DNA of 64,000 nucleotides from Tricholoma matsutake. Lineage: Eukaryota; Basidiomycota; Agaricomycetes; Agaricales; Tricholomataceae. The stretch spans positions 8,432,001-8,496,000 of the forward strand of contig AP026547.1 in assembly GCA_026075535.2 (NCBI GenBank). Reading direction: 5' to 3'. The notes beneath the pieces are model-generated. The model was not told the origin of the DNA and made no database searches. It saw only the letters and a program-made list of their open reading frames with translations. A program made the translations under genes and the position numbers. Positions 11,758 through 23,986 of the stretch are shown here, piece by piece. Each line of letters opens with the position of its first letter. The stretch's first letter is position 1.

Positions 11758-11799
11758 AAGACACCATGGAATACCACTTCAGGCAACCACCCCTGACCC

Positions 11800-11846
11800 C
11801 CTACTTAGGGTAGATTGTCCCACCAAGAAAGACTACCCTAAGTAGG
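11800..11846. repeat. 14-bp perfect inverted repeat (hairpin)
   Basis: CCTACTTAGGGTAG (11800-11813) and its exact complement CTACCCTAAGTAGG (11833-11846) are separated by 19 nt. It lies just downstream of where the gypsy 1 RT stops matching, so it may mark the end of another insertion. Confidence 0.6.
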
Positions 11847-12457
11847 CCTAAGACCAGGGGATAGTTCCAAGCTCCATGGTCCTCCCCATGCTTAGGCCTG
11901 GACATCCCATGGGAAGCCCCAAAAGGCAGTTTGGTCTGCCCCACAGAACTATATTTGGACCAAGTATACCTCGGGGAGGTCCAACTGCTGTGGGCAGCCC
12001 CAGGTTACATTTGGGCCAGTCCCAATAATGTGGGATTCCCCTGCCCTATCACATCACATATACTTGGGAGTCCCAGAGGTGATGTGACAATCAACTAATA
12101 TAGCTTCATTTAAACAAGAGAATCAAGTCTTTACATGTTATATGTGTAACTTTTGTTTGAATAGCCAGATACTCTACTGTAACCTACAGGTATGAGAAGC
12201 CAGGTGAAGATAGAAGGTGATACAATTGAATGAGGTATTTTACTTTTTGTGACATGTGACAATTCTTTTTACTGAAAAAGTCAAAAGCTCTACAGCAGTT
12301 ATTACAAAGAAACTCTGATACACACCTTTAATGTATATTATTTCTTTGTAGGATGTACCCCAGTGGTGTATCTCCTGCCTACTGAGGCCACAACTTTCCC
12401 CTTCTGGTGTATTGCTTGTACATGTTTATGATAGGCCATTGTGACACTGACCATTTT

Positions 12458-13529
12458 GGCTCGATATTGATGTTTGTGGGCTCAATACTCAGTATCGAGT
12501 TCCCACACCAGTATCAAGTCTGCATTTGGCCTCATTAGTTGTAGTGTACAATATTCCATAGTAGATGCCCCTAAAATCCTTCAATCCCAGAGCCAGTTAC
12601 TGATCTTGTTTATCTTGATGCAATAGGGTCTTCTCAGCTTTTTTTAACCATGGTTCATTCATTCTTGGGCTTTGCTCTGCCTTGATCTCAGGGTCTTGGG
12701 TGTCACCTCTTTGCTGTCTTTCTAGGGCACTACCCTTACAACATCATACTATAACTCTTGAATGCCTTTGGACATTCTCACTCAAGATTTTGGGAGCTAC
12801 TACATGTTTGTGTCTCGACATGACACAATGTTTTCACTTGCACAGCCACTTTGATTTTCAAAATCTTTGGACTATCATATCTCCTCTGTTGTGGGTTCAT
12901 TTTCTATCATCTCTTTTGGACTCTAATTAACTTGCACCATGCTTCCTTTCCTGTTATGATCAATCCCCATACTTGCTCTTTCATTCTGGAATTTTTATGC
13001 ATCTAGGTAGTAGGTCCCACCACAAATACTAGTACATCCATTGCTTATATCTTTCTTTCAAATAATCTACTGAAGGCTCTCTACAATCTGCTAAGTCCTA
13101 GGACTTTTGATGCAGCCTTTATTCTCCTATTGCAATTTTTATATTTTGCATTTTTTTAACTTCCTTGTTAATTCATCTAATACTTGTTTGTCATTCTTGA
13201 AATTAATCCCAACTATTTATCCTTAAAATGGCTCTTGAGTTACCCAGTTCCCATAGGATTTCATGCATCTCCAGATGTTGTGTGATTGATTTACACTTTA
13301 CTATTCCAATTGTGTGGCTTAGAAAAGCTAAAATAATTCAGGGAAATCCTAGTGCATACAAGAGGCCCAAATCCATGTTTACACATGGGGTAGTTAATTA
13401 ATTGCCAAGATGCACAGGGACTGTAAGGGAATGAACAGAAAATCTTTTTCCTTCCTTTTTTGTATTTTTCCTTTTTGAGAATTTATTTTCTAATTAATTA
13501 TATCATCCCACAAACATCAATATTGAGCC
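12458..13529. repeat. inverted-repeat pair, possible non-autonomous transposon
   Basis: A 23-bp inverted repeat GGCTCRATATTGATGTTTGT plus GGG occurs at 12458-12480 and, complementary with one transition, at 13507-13529. Extra CTCAATACT/AGTATCGAG motifs lie just inside the left arm. About 1.05 kb of non-coding DNA lies between. The outer ends and target duplication could not be defined. Confidence 0.4.
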
Positions 13530-15419
13530 ACCATTTCACCTCCCACAGTATTGGACATGCCAGAGGCGGTCCTAGCTATGGTGGAGGCAACAAGCAACGA
13601 TGTTCTGATGCAACTCTACTACATGTGACTGCTAACTAGCTATGGTCATGTGACTACCTGGAGTAGGTGCCCACACACCACATATTAGTTGACATGATCC
13701 TATCATGTCACGGCTACTGATCTGTAGTAAATCTGCTTATCTCCCTCACCCATCAATAATATTGTTGACTTCAACCTTGTAAGGTATCCCACCTAGCCTG
13801 CCCAATGTAGGCCACCCTTTGATATCATGTAAGCAATAGATAATGGACTGATAACAGATCAAATCATAGATCAAGCTTGGCACAATGAGATCAATGTGAT
13901 GGGCAACTCAGCTACTTCCAACGTTGCCGCACCACGTCACACTCATCATCCCCCATGATGAGCTCACTATTCCACTCATTCTGCACCCTTTTCCTTCGCT
14001 TTTTTTGGTAGATAATACTTATATATGTGCATAGAGTGTTATCAAACAATCAATTTTGCTTTTACACCCATTTTGGGCCTATAACAAACATCTTCTCTTG
14101 ATAAAGAGAGGAGTAGGGGTCTCTTTTTCCATTGAGGGGCTCTACTACATGTGCATGGGTATATAATTATATTTAGAGCTATGTACACAAGTGTTATTTG
14201 TGCTGTATGAGGTAGGAAGGGAGGGAAGGGGGAGAAATGAGAGAGTGACCAAAGAGGGTAACCTGTAATGAGCATGTACATGCTCCACAGTCACCAGGGT
14301 TTATGTAGAAGGATGGAGGGATGTATGTAGAGGTTGGAAATGAAGTTGGGAGAGCTGGGAGTGAGGAGTTGTGTGTCAATGCAGCTGTATGGGGAGGGGG
14401 AGAGGTTATCACTTACCTACACTCCTGGGCCTTCCACTTCTAATATTGGCATTGAAAAAGAACAGGATATTTATAGTGAATGATGTGATATGCCCCCTAA
14501 AGACTCTAGAGTGGTCAGTATAGACAGAAAAGACAATGAGGAGTGAGGAGGAGGAATGCTTACTCTGAGAGATCTGTGGAGCCAAAACGTTCACTTTCTT
14601 CGATTCCTAGGTCTGATATAAAAGTATAATTAAGGTTAGTAGAGGTTATCGCAGGGGGATAAGGTTCTGGCTCACTAGGGCATGGGTTCCCCATCAACAT
14701 ATGTGAACTTCACTCACCATGGAGCATGCACCTTACCTGGCATCTGGATATCCTTCCAACCATTTAGTATAGTCCATTCCCTGATAAAAATAGCCTAGAT
14801 ACAATCCTGAAAGTCAAAACTTCATCCTCCAATGTAGGGTTTTCACCTACTCACCTATTCTCCTTGTCACTCTATGCCAGCTCATATAGCCCATTAGTGA
14901 CAGTGTAGACAGGTATACCAAGGCATTATAAGCAATATTAATGCCTCAGGACAGTCCATGAGTCTGTAAAAGAGAGGTGAAGAGTCAATGTGAGGAGGTA
15001 GGTTACAGTCACTCACCCAAGATACATAATACTGCAATTACTTGGTGTAGTTGCATATATTAGGATGTAATATCACAGTAAATGAGGTTCCCTCATGTTA
15101 GAGAGCATCCGGATAGTAGTTGAGGATGTAGAACATACTAGAGAGAGGGTTGAACCAGGTATATTGGATAGGGAGGTGATGCTCCTAAGGATACTAATCC
15201 TACAAAGCTGAGGAAGTTAGGCAAAAAGCAACCCAATCCATCACAGTTCATTCCTAGGACTTTGAAGGAATTACAAGAACATTTAGAAGATTACAAGCAG
15301 CTTCAACTAATATTTGAGCCTTTATTTGCTTGATTATCAGACATCGTAGGTTTTTTTACCCTTTCCTTTGTTGTGCTATAAAATTGATAATTAATTGTAG
15401 ATGGCTGAATTGCTACCAG

Positions 15420-15845
15420 TGTAAGGGGACTAGGGGGGCACCCTGTGTGTTTCTCCTATTTTTTACATTCGTTCTATATTTTTCCTCACTTCATTTCCTT
15501 CTATTCTTCATTTTCTATGATTTTTCCAGATTTTATTACTAATTTTCCCTTTCTATCATGTTTGTGCATGTTGACAGTTTTATATTTAGAGGCAGAGCAC
15601 CCCTTCTGACACCTACCCCTTGGTATGATGTCATTCGGCAGCCTTGATCTGCCTATCCCCGCCTTTTCTATTTTTAGGTTATTATTTGATTTTTGTTGTC
15701 TTCACATATACTGGGCATCAGCAAAGGGTTCCTTAGAGTTTTCTCTTCGGATTTCCCTTTGCTAGGTGTGTCCCCAATCCCTGTACTATGTAGTATAATT
15801 TTAACTTTGGATTTCCCTTTGCTAGAGGCTGAGGTTGCCCTTATA
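15420..15845 (+). repeat. gypsy 2, 5' LTR
   Basis: Starts TGTAAGGGGACTAGG and ends GAGGTTGCCCTTATA. Both copies end in TA instead of CA. It contains two related GGATTTCCCTTTGCTAG blocks about 70 bp apart near its 3' end. Confidence 0.93.
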
Positions 15846-15875
15846 GTAGAAAACTCTCTCCTAAGGCCTGAAATC

Positions 15876-17129
15876 ATGAACGCACTGCCCAAGATAGCCA
15901 GGTACGGAGTGGATGACACTTCCCAAAGCTCCACAGACTCCCTACACACCGTTCCAGATAGTCTCGCCTTTACTGCGCCACCATTTTCGCCAAACATGCC
16001 CCCTAGTGACATGGATGCATCAGAGCGCCTTGATGCACTTGAAAGCGATGTTTCTGGAATATGTGCGCAAATCAATTTGCTTAAATCTACAATCGAAAAC
16101 TTTGTCAGGACCCTGCAGACTAACCCTACAGCCAATATTCCCCCCATTGCGACTCCAAGCGCACCCAACAGTGACATACCACCAAACGCACCCACTAAAG
16201 AGCACGCCCAGATCAAACCATCCCCCCCCACTGAATTTAATGGCACACATGCACAGGGACGTGCCTTCCTTAATTCCTGTGAGTTATACATCAGTCTCCA
16301 ATTGCATCAATTTGTCGATGAGGCTGCAAAAATTTATTGGGCCTTCACATACATGAAATCTGAATGCGCCTATCTCTACGTGGACCGTATTCTGTGTCAA
16401 ACTAAAGAACTCAGTTCTTTACCTTTCTCCACTTGGGGTGACTTTTGAGCTGAGTTTGTATGCCACTTTTGTCCCCTCAATGAGCGCCACCGAGCAGTGA
16501 CATGACTTGAGTCATCCTCTTACCACCAGGCGTGTTGATCCATGGATGATTATATCAATGAGTTTAAGGATTTGGTGGACATGGCAGGATATGGGAGTGG
16601 GCTACCAGTGGTGGTGAAGTTCCAACAGGGCCTCAACTGAGAAATTCAGGACCAGATTGCACAGATGTTGGAAGGGCGCCCAGTGGACAATGATATCTAT
16701 GCTTGGTATGAAGCTGCTTCACTCTGTGACAAGAACCGACTCACAAATGAGGCATTTAATGCTGCATTCCATGCTCCAACTACCACTCATGTACCCTACA
16801 CCTTCAATCGAACCCTTCCCCACCTTAACCCCATTCCTGTTCATCAAACTCCCACACCAGCCATCAATGTCCCAGTACCAATGGATGTTGATGCAGCCCG
16901 CAGCCATGCACATAGGTTGGATCTCTGCTACCATTGTGGGGAAACTGGGCACAGGGCTGGAGTGTGTCCCCATCATCAGGATATCCGCATGCTCACCCCC
17001 GAGGGGCGAGATGAACTCCTCCAAGACTTGTTGGCACTTGTAGATGTTGAGGAAGCGAAGGATCAGGTTGCAGAGGAGATCAAGTCGGAAGTTGTAGAGG
17101 AGCAGGATTTTTCTATTTGCAGCGAGTGA
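15876..17129 (+). pseudogene. gypsy 2 gag with zinc knuckle
   Basis: The ATG at 15876 is 31 nt after the LTR. The frame encodes an S/P-rich N-terminus, a short coiled stretch (RLDALESDVSGICAQINLL), the gag core (KPSPPTEFNGTHAQGRAFLN) and a zinc knuckle CYHCGETGHRAGVC near 16927-16970. In-frame TGA codons occur at about 16446, 16503, 16534 and 16638; several stand where related proteins have arginine. Pol is in the -1 frame relative to gag and overlaps its end (17117-17129), so expression probably needed frameshifting. No canonical slippery heptamer is obvious. Confidence 0.85.
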
Positions 17130-20100
17130 ATCATATGCCCTCACTGCCTGTCCATAACCACTTTGAAGTCTTGTCAGTTGAATCCCTGGAGAATGAATCC
17201 ATTTCTGTGACTGTTCCCCTCTCTGACCCTTTGAAGTTGGCTAAAGACGTACCTGCTCTTCCCATCTCCTCCTCTGCTCCACACCCCAAAATTAAATCAT
17301 GGGAGCGTAAACTACCACACAAATATATTGTTGCATCCACTCCCTCTACACATTCCTTGAACCTAGCAATCGAACTGCAGATGACTGACACTGGACAGAT
17401 ACTCGGAGTCTCTGCGCTCCTGGACTCTGGTGTGACTGGTCTCTTCATTGATGCCCATCTCGCACAACAACATCGCCTAAATACTCGCTCACTCTCGTGT
17501 CCGATACCTGTGTATGATGTGGATGGGTCCCCAAATGAAGCTGGTGCCATCCGAGAGATTGTAGACCTGGTCCTCTGTTACAAAGATCATAGTGAGCGTG
17601 CCCTTTTTGCTGTCACTCAATTAGGAAAGCAAAAGGTGATTTTGGGCTATCCGTAGCTTCGAGACCATAAGCTGGAGATTGACTGGCATACTGGGGAGGT
17701 TACCATGAGCTGATGTCCATCCCACTGTTGTACTTGTTTCACAGAAGCCAGGCAAGAACGTCGTGGACAGAAGGCCACGATACGACATACTCAGAAGTGT
17801 CGTGCCAGACCCCTGCCTATACCTGAAGTGGAGTTGGAAGGGGTTCCTGATTTGATGCTGGACTCAGATGATGATGAGGAGGAGCCAGAGGAAGTGGAGG
17901 AAGGTGATCGGATCTTCTACACTGTGATTCATCCATTGCATGAGGTGTGTGCTACATTGAACATATCCCAATGCCTCGCTGAGGCCTTCCACAAAAACAA
18001 TGCTGCTAAATCCTCTACTAATTCCTTGCTCCCTCATCTCCATGAGTTTGGAGACGTGTTCTCCAAGGAATCGTTTGACTCTCTCCCTGCACGCAAGCCA
18101 TGGGATCACGTGATCAAACTCATCCCTGGTGCAACCCCTTCATCCTGCAAGGTCTATCCTCTCTCTCCTGAAGGACAATGACAGCTTGACCAGTTCATCA
18201 ATGAACACCTGGCCTCTGGATGTATTTGACCATCGAAGTCACCCATAACCTCTCCCTTTTTCTTTGTCAAGAAGAAGGATGGCTCACTTCAACCGGTTCA
18301 AGACTACAGAAGGCTCAACAACATCACAGTCAAAAATTGCTACCCATTACCTCTCATCTCTGAACTCGTGAACCAGCTCCATGGAGCCTGATACTTCACC
18401 AAGCTCGACGTCCATTGGGGCTACAATAATGTGAGGATAAAGGAGGGAGATGAGTGGAAGGCAGCCTTTCATACCAACCATGGTCTTTTTGAACCACTTG
18501 TCATGTTCTTTGGCCTTACTAATAGTCCTGCCACCTTTCAGACCATGATTTTCCATGACCTCATCCTTGAAGGTGTTGTCTGCATCTATCTTGACGACAT
18601 CCTGATCTTCACTCACACGGTTGAAGAGCACTGTCGCATCATGCGCCTTGTCCTAGAACGGCTTCGACAGTACAAACTCTACCTTCATCAGGACAAGTGC
18701 AAGTTTGAGAAGACCAAGATCGAGTACCTTGGCCTGATTATCTTGGAGGGTCAGGTGGAGATGGATCCTATCAAGGTGAACAGGGTCACAGCTTGGCTGA
18801 TGCCCATGAACAAGAAAGAGGTGCAGTCTTTCCTGGGCTTCATCAATTTCTATCAGCATTTTATCAAGGATTTCTCACATCATGCACGACCACTGTTCGA
18901 CTTGACAGGAAAGGAGGCATGGAGGTGGGATAATGCACAACAGGAGGTGTTCAAAAGGCTTAAAGAGATGGTCACTTCTGCTCCCATCCTTACCTTTGCT
19001 GACAATTCGCATCCTTTTCATGTAGAAGCTGACAGTTCTGACTTTGCGACAGGCGCCGTGTTGTCTCAGCAGTCTCCGGAGGACCAGAAGTGGCATCCTG
19101 TTGCATTCTACTCCAAAAGCCTTAGTGCTGTAGAGCAAAATTATGAGATCCATGACAAGGAGATGTTGGCGATAATGCGTGCGCTTGAGGAGTGGCGACA
19201 CTTCCTCAAGGGTGCCCAACACAAGGTGGAAATTTGGATGGATCACAAGAATCTCGAGTACTTTATGATGGCCAAGAAATTGAACCGTCATCAAGCTCGT
19301 TGGTCCCTGTATCTATCCAGATTCGACTTCTCCTTGCACCACCATCTGGGTCGCAGCATGGGGAAGACCGATGCCCTCTCCCAACGTGCAGACCATGGGG
19401 ATGGAAGTGATGACAACCAAAACATTGTGTTGTTGCAGCCAGACCTGTTCACCATTCGGGCACTGGAAGGCATTGCACCCCAGGGTGAGGAGTGGGACAT
19501 CCTACATGACATTCATCGTGCAAACCATAGTGGTTTACATGAGGATGTTGTTGCCCAAGCTGTTAAAGAACTGAGGAAGGGATCCACCCTTTCCTTGCGT
19601 GCAGCAGAGTGGGCTGAAAAAGAGGACTTGTTGTATTTCAGGGACCGCATCTACGTTCCCAATGACCCAGACCTTTGCCAGCACATCATATCCCAACACC
19701 ATGACTCACAGATTGCTGGTCATCCTGGATGCTGGAAGACCTTGGAGCTCACCTCACAGAATTATTGGTGGCCACAAATGTCATGGCTCATTGGTCAGTA
19801 TTGTCGCACTTGTGACCTTTGCTTACGCACCAAGATTCCTCATTGCAAACCCATTGGCGAGCTACACCCTCTTCCTGTTCCAGAGAGTCATTGGGATGTT
19901 GTCAGCGTCGACTTTGTGGTGGAGTTGCCAGAGTCGAATGGGTTTGATGCGGTGATGTGCACAGTTGATTCAGTGGGGAAATGCACTCACTTCATTCCCA
20001 CTCACACCACTGTCAGTGCCCTGGGTGCCGCCCGACTCTACCTCCACCATGTGTGGAAATTACATGGACTTCCTGGTGCTTTCCTCTCTGATCATAGCCC

Positions 20101-20935
20101 TCAGTTCATGGCAGAGTTCACTCGTGAGCTGTACCGACTCCTGGGGATCAAACTCCTTGCTTCGACTGCTTATCACCCACAAACCAACGGCCAGACTGAG
20201 TGAGTCAACCAGGAACTGGAGCAGTACATCCACATCTTTGTCAATGAACACCAGGACGATTGGGACGATCTTCTCCCCTTGGCTGAGTTCAGATACAACA
20301 ACCATGTCCATGCTTCCACTCAACAGACCCCTTTCCTCTTAGACACTGGACGGCATCCACGCATGGGACTTGAACCTCGCTAAACTCCCTCACACATTGA
20401 GACAGTGAATGAGTTCACAGAACGCATGCGGGATAGCTTGGAGGAGGCAAAGGCAGCCTTAGCAAAGGCAAAGGACAACATGGCACACTTTTACAACCAA
20501 TGCCATTCTCCAACCCCTCAGTACAAGGTTGGTGATCGAGTTTATCTTGACTCCAGTGACATCTCCACTACACATCCATCCAAAAAACTCGCTCATCGCT
20601 TCCTGGGACCTTTCCCCATCGTCAAGTGTGTTGGAACACATGCCTATCGTCTATGCCTCCCAGCCTCCATGTCCAGACTCCACCCAGTCTTCCATGTTGT
20701 CAAACTCCTTCCAGCTCCCCCAGATCCATTCCTGGGATGCCATTCACACCCACCACCACCGCCTACAGTGATCGAAGGAGAACCCCAATATGAAGTTGAG
20801 TCAATCTTGGACAGCTGTTTGCATCAAGGAAAACTCCAGTATTTGGTGCATTGGAAGGGTTATGGGTATGAGGAGAACTCATGGGTCGAAGAGTCTGATG
20901 TGAATGCCCCTCGGTTAGTCAAGGAATTCCACTGA
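17117..20935 (+). pseudogene. gypsy 2 pol (PR-RT-RH-IN-chromodomain), multiple stops
   Basis: Domains in order: protease with ALLDSGVTGLFID (about 17415); RT with YLDDILIF (about 18590); RNase H with the VEADSSDFATGAVL start (about 19025); integrase zinc finger HxxxxH...CxxC (about 19700-19835), core with aspartates at SVDFVVEL and LSDHSPQF and the TNGQTE glutamate (20190-20203); a GPF motif; and a chromodomain QYEVESILD...YLVHWKGYG (about 20785-20910). The longest uninterrupted run is 18431-20203. Stops occur near 17654, 17711, 18179, 18227, 18390, 20201 and 20381; most are TGA at conserved arginines. Confidence 0.92.
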
Positions 20936-21017
20936 CGGCACACTGCTGCACCGCGTCGCATTCAAGTCACAGACTTTGGTTGTATGCGATTTCAAATGCA
21001 TTGGGGCGATGCATCTT

Positions 21018-21030
21018 AGAGAGGGGGTGA
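21018..21030 (+). promoter_or_regulatory. gypsy 2 polypurine tract
   Basis: AGAGAGGGGGTGA lies directly before the 3' LTR, the expected second-strand priming site. Gypsy 3 has a similar tract ending in GGTGA. Confidence 0.6.
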
Positions 21031-21456
21031 TGTAAGGGGACTAGGGGGGCGCCCTGTGTGTTTCTCCTATTTTTTATGTTCGTTCTATATTTTTCCTCAC
21101 TTCATTTCCTTCTATTCTTCATTTTCTATGATTTTTCCAGATTTTATTACTAATTTTCCCTTTCTATCATGTTTGTGCATGTTGACAGTTTTATATTTAG
21201 AGGCAGAGCACCCCTTCCGACACCTACCCCTTGGTATGATGTCATTCGGCAGCCTTGATCTGCCTATCTCTGCCTTTTCTATTTTTAGGTTATTATTTGA
21301 TTTTTGTCATCTTCACATATACTGGGCATTGGCAAAGGGTTCCTTAGAGTTTTCTCTTCGGATTTCCCTTTGCTAGGTGTGTCCCCAATCCTTGTACTAT
21401 GTAGTATAATTTTAACTTCGGATTTCCCTTTGCTAGAGGCTGAGGTTGCCCTTATA
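21031..21456 (+). repeat. gypsy 2, 3' LTR
   Basis: Same length and ends as 15420-15845. Three of the differences are CA-versus-TG swaps at one dinucleotide. Confidence 0.93.
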
Positions 21457-22149
21457 ACCAGAGCACCACAAAATTCTCAAACAATGAGTTGAATTTCTCC
21501 CAAGTAATGATTTTTCTCCTGTCTTTCCATTTGGTGGCTTAGTGATCAGCATGAATGTTGCGACTCATGTTCATTGAGTGATTGAACTCAGGAATGGTGA
21601 TGCCATGGTGTTTTGTTCTAACAGGATTACTCATTTTAATCTTGATTACAAGGGTAAATGTGCTTCCTTTATTTTTCATAGTGACAGAGCAGGTTTAGCA
21701 TGGTGCAAAGATGGAAATGGTTGGAAAGGAAATAAATTCTTTAGCTGGGCAGAGTAGATTACATTCTGACACAAGTAGATTATATCCTAATGAATTTCTT
21801 ATATGAATTGAATTTTATTTACACAAGACAAACATGGTCACACCACTTTAACCTATGACATGGCAGGACTTTGTTTTCAAACATCACTGTGACTATACAT
21901 CTACATCCCTCTCTTCCAATATGTCTGGAGTTACTACTTGTTCCTCAGCTTCTAAAAAATCCTCTGCTACTGGTGCTAAAGCAAAATCTGCTCCCAAATC
22001 CAAAAGCAATTCAACTACTACTACATCTGCTGTGACTAAAGCTATATCTAAATCCAAAGCTACTACCTCTTTGTCAACTTCCACCAAGAGCCTTACTGCT
22101 AGCAAATCCTCTGTTTCACAGACTTCTCATAATAACTCTTCTACTCCTT
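21457..22149 (+). other. no known gene; S/T/K-rich frame at 21921-22247
   Basis: After the gypsy 2 target duplication there is about 460 bp without a gene. A frame from an ATG at 21921 then encodes a low-complexity Ser/Thr/Lys-rich stretch (repeating SKSKA and TTS) ending at 22247. It overlaps the truncated 3' end of the KDZ gene on the other strand. It could be the disordered N-terminus of another element's protein, or composition by chance. I cannot assign a function. Confidence 0.3.
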
Positions 22150-23986
22150 CTCAGGCCAGTTCTTGTGCAGGTTCAGCTGACTGCAATCTAAAATGCAGCC
22201 AACATTGTACAGACCAACTATGGTCACATGGGATCACAGCAAACTGAACAAATGCTCAAACAGGGTGATGGAATACTTCTGTTGCTCTCCTGGCATGTCG
22301 ATGTTGGGAAGGAAAAGGGGAATATCATGATGACAGACAAGGGCCATCTGACCACCATCATCAAACTTCTCCATGTTGGTTTTTGACTTCGAGCCAGAGC
22401 CAGCAGTATGAGAGTATTTGCACTCATCAACAGCTTCATTGGGAACAATTGGCTGCCAAGCTTTTGGAGGTCTTTTTTGGATGCTGTCAATATGATCACC
22501 TACTGTGTCAATTTGGTCCTTCAGTAAGATAAATTGTCCAGTATAGAACTTGGGGCATTTTCCAGCAGATCTGAGGTGACAATAATTGAAATTCCCATCA
22601 ACAGCTACATGAACATCTCCTCCTAGTGTTGCCACTGGCTCAGCCGAGGTTTTTCAATAAAATGGATATAGCATGCCAGATAAATCTGCTAAATTCACCA
22701 GAATATTTGAGCCTATGAACAGGCCCATAAGCCAAGGGGTCATCTGCCAACATTAGTTGAACTGATCGATCATCCCTGAGTTATTTAATAAACAAAATTT
22801 GGCTTGATGGCTCAGCTTCAAATCAAAGCCAAGTGAATATGTCAAGAAGGGATGATTCGATAAGCTAATGTTGGCGGAAGACCCCTCGGCTTATGGCCCC
22901 ATCCATATGCTCAAATATTTCTGTGAATTTAGAGAATATATCTGGTATGCTATGTCCATTTTATTGAAAAACCTCGGCTGAGCTAGTGGCAACACTATCT
23001 CCTCCTCTTCACAGAACATCAGATCGACAGTGTTACAATTAAAAGAGTTTTGCACTCACTCATCAAATGGTTGCCCATACCAGGTACCTCCAAAGCAAGC
23101 TGGACATTATTGTCAAAGAATTTGTGCACATTCCATGCGTGGCAGGAGTTCAAAGAGGCTTGGTGATGGAGACAACTGTTCAGTCATTGATTGATATGTC
23201 ACTTCCTCATGTGGCAGACTTTGGCCCTGAATTTCCACTTCGGCCAATTCCAGTGCTGAGTCCACCTGCATCTCAAGATGAACTCCCAAGATGTCATACC
23301 ACTGAATTGCATATCCTAGACCTCTGTGAAATGCATCCTGGATGGGCTGTCCCTGTTATATTGGATAAGTAGAGATCCATCACTTAGCATACTTAGTATG
23401 TACCTTACGGTTACAAAGAATAAACCCACATTGCTTGTAGAAAGTGTTGAGTGCATTAGCCATCACAGTAACTGCATCACATGATCATTCAAATAGTGCA
23501 TGGTAGAAATCCAGGAGATGAATTGAAACTGCCATGTGAGGATATGCAGGAGCAGTAAGAAAGAGGCCGTGCTCAATGAGAATTTGAAGGGAGCTTTGGC
23601 ATGGGCATGATGCAACATCAAATGTAGCAAAGTCTCACAAATGCAGAGATCAACAGAGACAGAAGATACACAAATCTGAACTTATGATCTTGAAACAGAC
23701 AGAGAACAGGGCTCATGCTTCAGACACATGAGATGCGGCAACATGTCAACTGAATAGACAAAATGGGTTGGTCAATAGTGCCTGTTGAAGATGCAATATA
23801 GGACAGCGGAGGGTCAACCAAGGTGGGTATAACATCTCCCCATTTCTTGTACAGGTTATGTGCCTTTTTGTTTGGTACAATCCATCTTGACATACTAGGA
23901 GGCAAGTCTAGATCAGGTGGCAGGATATTGATGTCCATGCTCAAGCATTGATGGACCCTCATCTGTGAGCAATGAATCGGGTTCAT
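22150..23986 (-). pseudogene. KDZ-superfamily transposase, N-terminal half, split by MITE
   Basis: KDZ (Kyakuja-Dileera-Zisupton) DDE transposases are abundant in mushrooms. Reading leftward, the N-terminal block has KKWGDVIPTLVDPPLSYI (about 23800). A cysteine-rich CxC1-type segment with EHGLFLTAPAYPHMAVSI follows (about 23490-23580), then the IQDAFHRGLGYAIQWYDIL segment (about 23330). The GGDVHVAVDGNFNYCHL and NIDMPGEQQKYSITLFEHL blocks lie at 22240-22620. A 374-bp MITE (22624-22997) sits just before the GGDVHVAVDGN block. Coding similarity fades near 22150, so the catalytic C-terminal half is missing. A stop in HALFE*SCDA again replaces an expected arginine. The likely start is near 23986. 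Confidence 0.85.
22624..22997. mobile_element. 374-bp foldback MITE, copy 2
   Basis: Same termini, same 374-bp length and near-identical interior as copy 1. The 8-bp target duplication TCTCCTCC lies at 22616-22623 and 22998-23005. It is inserted in the KDZ transposase pseudogene. Confidence 0.93.

Larger units (their letters stand above)
2870..11775 (+). mobile_element. Ty3/gypsy remnant 1, hosting nested insertions
   Basis: Pieces of one plus-strand gypsy polyprotein appear in the right order: gag N-part (2904-3474), gag C-part with zinc knuckle and protease (9082-10429), and reverse transcriptase (10912-11757). They are separated by a complete copia element (3475-9076) and a 482-bp MITE (10430-10911). 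RNase H, integrase and the 3' LTR are missing, since homology stops near 11775. No LTR was located. This is the oldest layer of the nest. Confidence 0.8.
11758..15419. other. non-coding, AT-rich; scattered repeats, one small frame
   Basis: No gene is recognised over 3.6 kb. A short hairpin lies at 11800-11846 and a possible inverted-terminal element at 12458-13529. A 53-codon open segment at 15175-15333 ends in LEDYKQLQLIFEPLFA and looks like the tail of a protein, but has no start or recognisable family. It may be a fragment left when gypsy 2 inserted at 15420. Confidence 0.4.
15420..21456 (+). mobile_element. Ty3/gypsy element 2 (chromovirus), complete
   Basis: Two 426-bp LTRs (15420-15845, 21031-21456) flank gag and pol ending in a chromodomain. 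The target duplication ACCAG lies at 15415-15419 and 21457-21461. By eye the LTRs differ at 12 of 426 sites (2.8%), all transitions. I saw no tRNA-complementary primer site after the 5' LTR. Many in-frame stops make it non-autonomous. The chromodomain places it among fungal chromoviruses. Confidence 0.95.

Noticed and set aside
15846..15875. tRNA primer binding site after the gypsy 2 5' LTR
   Set aside because: No match to a tRNA 3' end; self-priming as in Tf1-type elements is possible, but the complementarity to the LTR I could find by eye was too weak.
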